From the NCBI GenBank assembly GCA_934692905.1, contig CAKUUM010000040.1:1-23362 (forward strand): a stretch of DNA of 23,362 nt, given 5' to 3'. A model generated the notes under the pieces. That model had not been told where the DNA came from. It ran no database searches and saw only the letters and a list, made by a program, of their open reading frames with translations. Both the position numbers and the translations under genes were made by a program. Shown here piece after piece: positions 22,871 to 23,362 of this stretch. Position 1 is the stretch's first letter. Every line of letters starts with the position of its first letter. Source of the DNA: an uncultured Bacteroidales bacterium. GTDB lineage: Bacteria; Bacteroidota; Bacteroidia; Bacteroidales; Paludibacteraceae.

Positions 22871-23281
22871 ATGGAACTATTCAATAAAATCTCAAAAGCC
22901 GCAACCGAGAGCGGCGAGAAACTATCCAAGTTCACATCTGAAAGCGGTGCCAAGTTGAAAGAACAAGCCGCACAAATTGACCAACACACGATTATCACAA
23001 AAGCAGTGGAGGTTGAGTATGACAAAGTGGAAAAAGCAGTAGCCATTGCCGCTCGTTTTGTGAAAGCGTTGAAGGCATTAGTGCCGTCCGTAGATGTGCT
23101 TCGGGACGCTGCTGCCAACTACAAAGTATCGGAGAACGAAGACAAAGATGCGGAATACATCAACTATCTCAAGACGCATTTGGATGCCAAGTATCTACTG
23201 GAGACACTCACACCCGTTGCGGACTCTATCCCGGGAGGTGGCATCATTATCAGTGTGTTGGAGATTTTTGTAAAAGAGTAG
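22871..23281 (+). CDS. Helical protein with amphipathic N-terminus, last visible gene of the operon
   Basis: 136 residues. It begins M-E-L-F-N-K-I-S-K-A, then a lysine/glutamate-rich helix with a repeated E-S-G-x-K-L pattern (E-S-G-E-K-L and E-S-G-A-K-L, 13-30), and ends with a glycine-containing hydrophobic stretch (P-G-G-G-I-I-I-S-V-L-E-I-F, about 120-133). It has no signal peptide, zinc site or known domain. It follows the four-TM gene by 20 bases on the same strand. The amphipathic start and hydrophobic tail suggest peripheral membrane association. Function is unknown. Confidence 0.7.
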   Translation: MELFNKISKAATESGEKLSKFTSESGAKLKEQAAQIDQHTIITKAVEVEYDKVEKAVAIAARFVKALKALVPSVDVLRDAAANYKVSENEDKDAEYINYLKTHLDAKYLLETLTPVADSIPGGGIIISVLEIFVKE

Positions 23282-23362
23282 AATACAGGGCAACCGCATC
23301 AAAATTGAGCGATGGTTTGCGATGTTGCGATGGCGAATGACATCCGTATAAGGTGATTTTGC
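23282..23362 (+). other. Non-coding window end
   Basis: 81 bases with GCGATG three times within 24 bases (23309, 23319, 23327). No terminator or new gene start is visible, so whether the operon continues cannot be told. Confidence 0.5.

Overview
The window reads as chromosome of a member of the order Bacteroidales, probably an uncultured anaerobic host-associated species. Evidence: six promoters of the Bacteroidetes type (TTG or TTTG, exactly 20 bases, then TAnnTTTG), surface proteins ending in type IX secretion (T9SS)-like C-terminal domains, a fused gamma-alpha 2-oxoacid:ferredoxin oxidoreductase typical of anaerobes, and the rpe-comEC pair often seen in this phylum. No tRNA, rRNA, transposase or CRISPR array was found.

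Layout. 1-168 is the 3' end of an OmpA-family outer-membrane gene. 254-6721 holds two tandem paralogous secreted proteins of about 1,070 residues (Fn3-like, lectin-like, PKD and CDS-repeat modules), closed by a strong terminator. 7024-9095 is rpe overlapping a short comEC. 9103-9435 (minus) is a possible hypothetical gene. 9553-11118 is a secreted protein with an OB-fold-like domain. 11292-14194 is korA-korB, followed by a degenerate 22-nt repeat array and a terminator. 14391-15926 is a repeat-rich stretch bracketing an AbiE-like toxin-antitoxin pair whose toxin gene seems to have lost an internal segment. 15948-17459 is an AAA/DUF4143 ATPase preceded by a striking array of four repeats at exact 33-nt spacing abutting its promoter. 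17480-17790 is a frameshifted remnant of a winged-helix protein. 17791-18601 is gene-free and holds a 9-nt degenerate minisatellite, a promoter and a 139-nt extended hairpin, probably a structured RNA leader or small RNA.

The most interesting part is 18602-23281: seven same-strand genes with gaps of 2-20 bases behind that promoter and leader. In order they encode a small coiled protein, a TerB-like/zinc-ribbon/two-TM protein, an SPFH protein with a C-terminal GYF_2 domain, a second GYF_2 protein, a GYF_2 protein ending in a RuvA-domain-III-like helical bundle, a four-TM protein and an amphipathic helical protein. The zinc-ribbon/TM plus SPFH core resembles the Bacillus subtilis YdjG-YdjI membrane-stress module. 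The GYF_2 and RuvA-like additions have no role I can name, so this is the best candidate for an undescribed system, probably a membrane-associated scaffold. That role is inference from domains and context.
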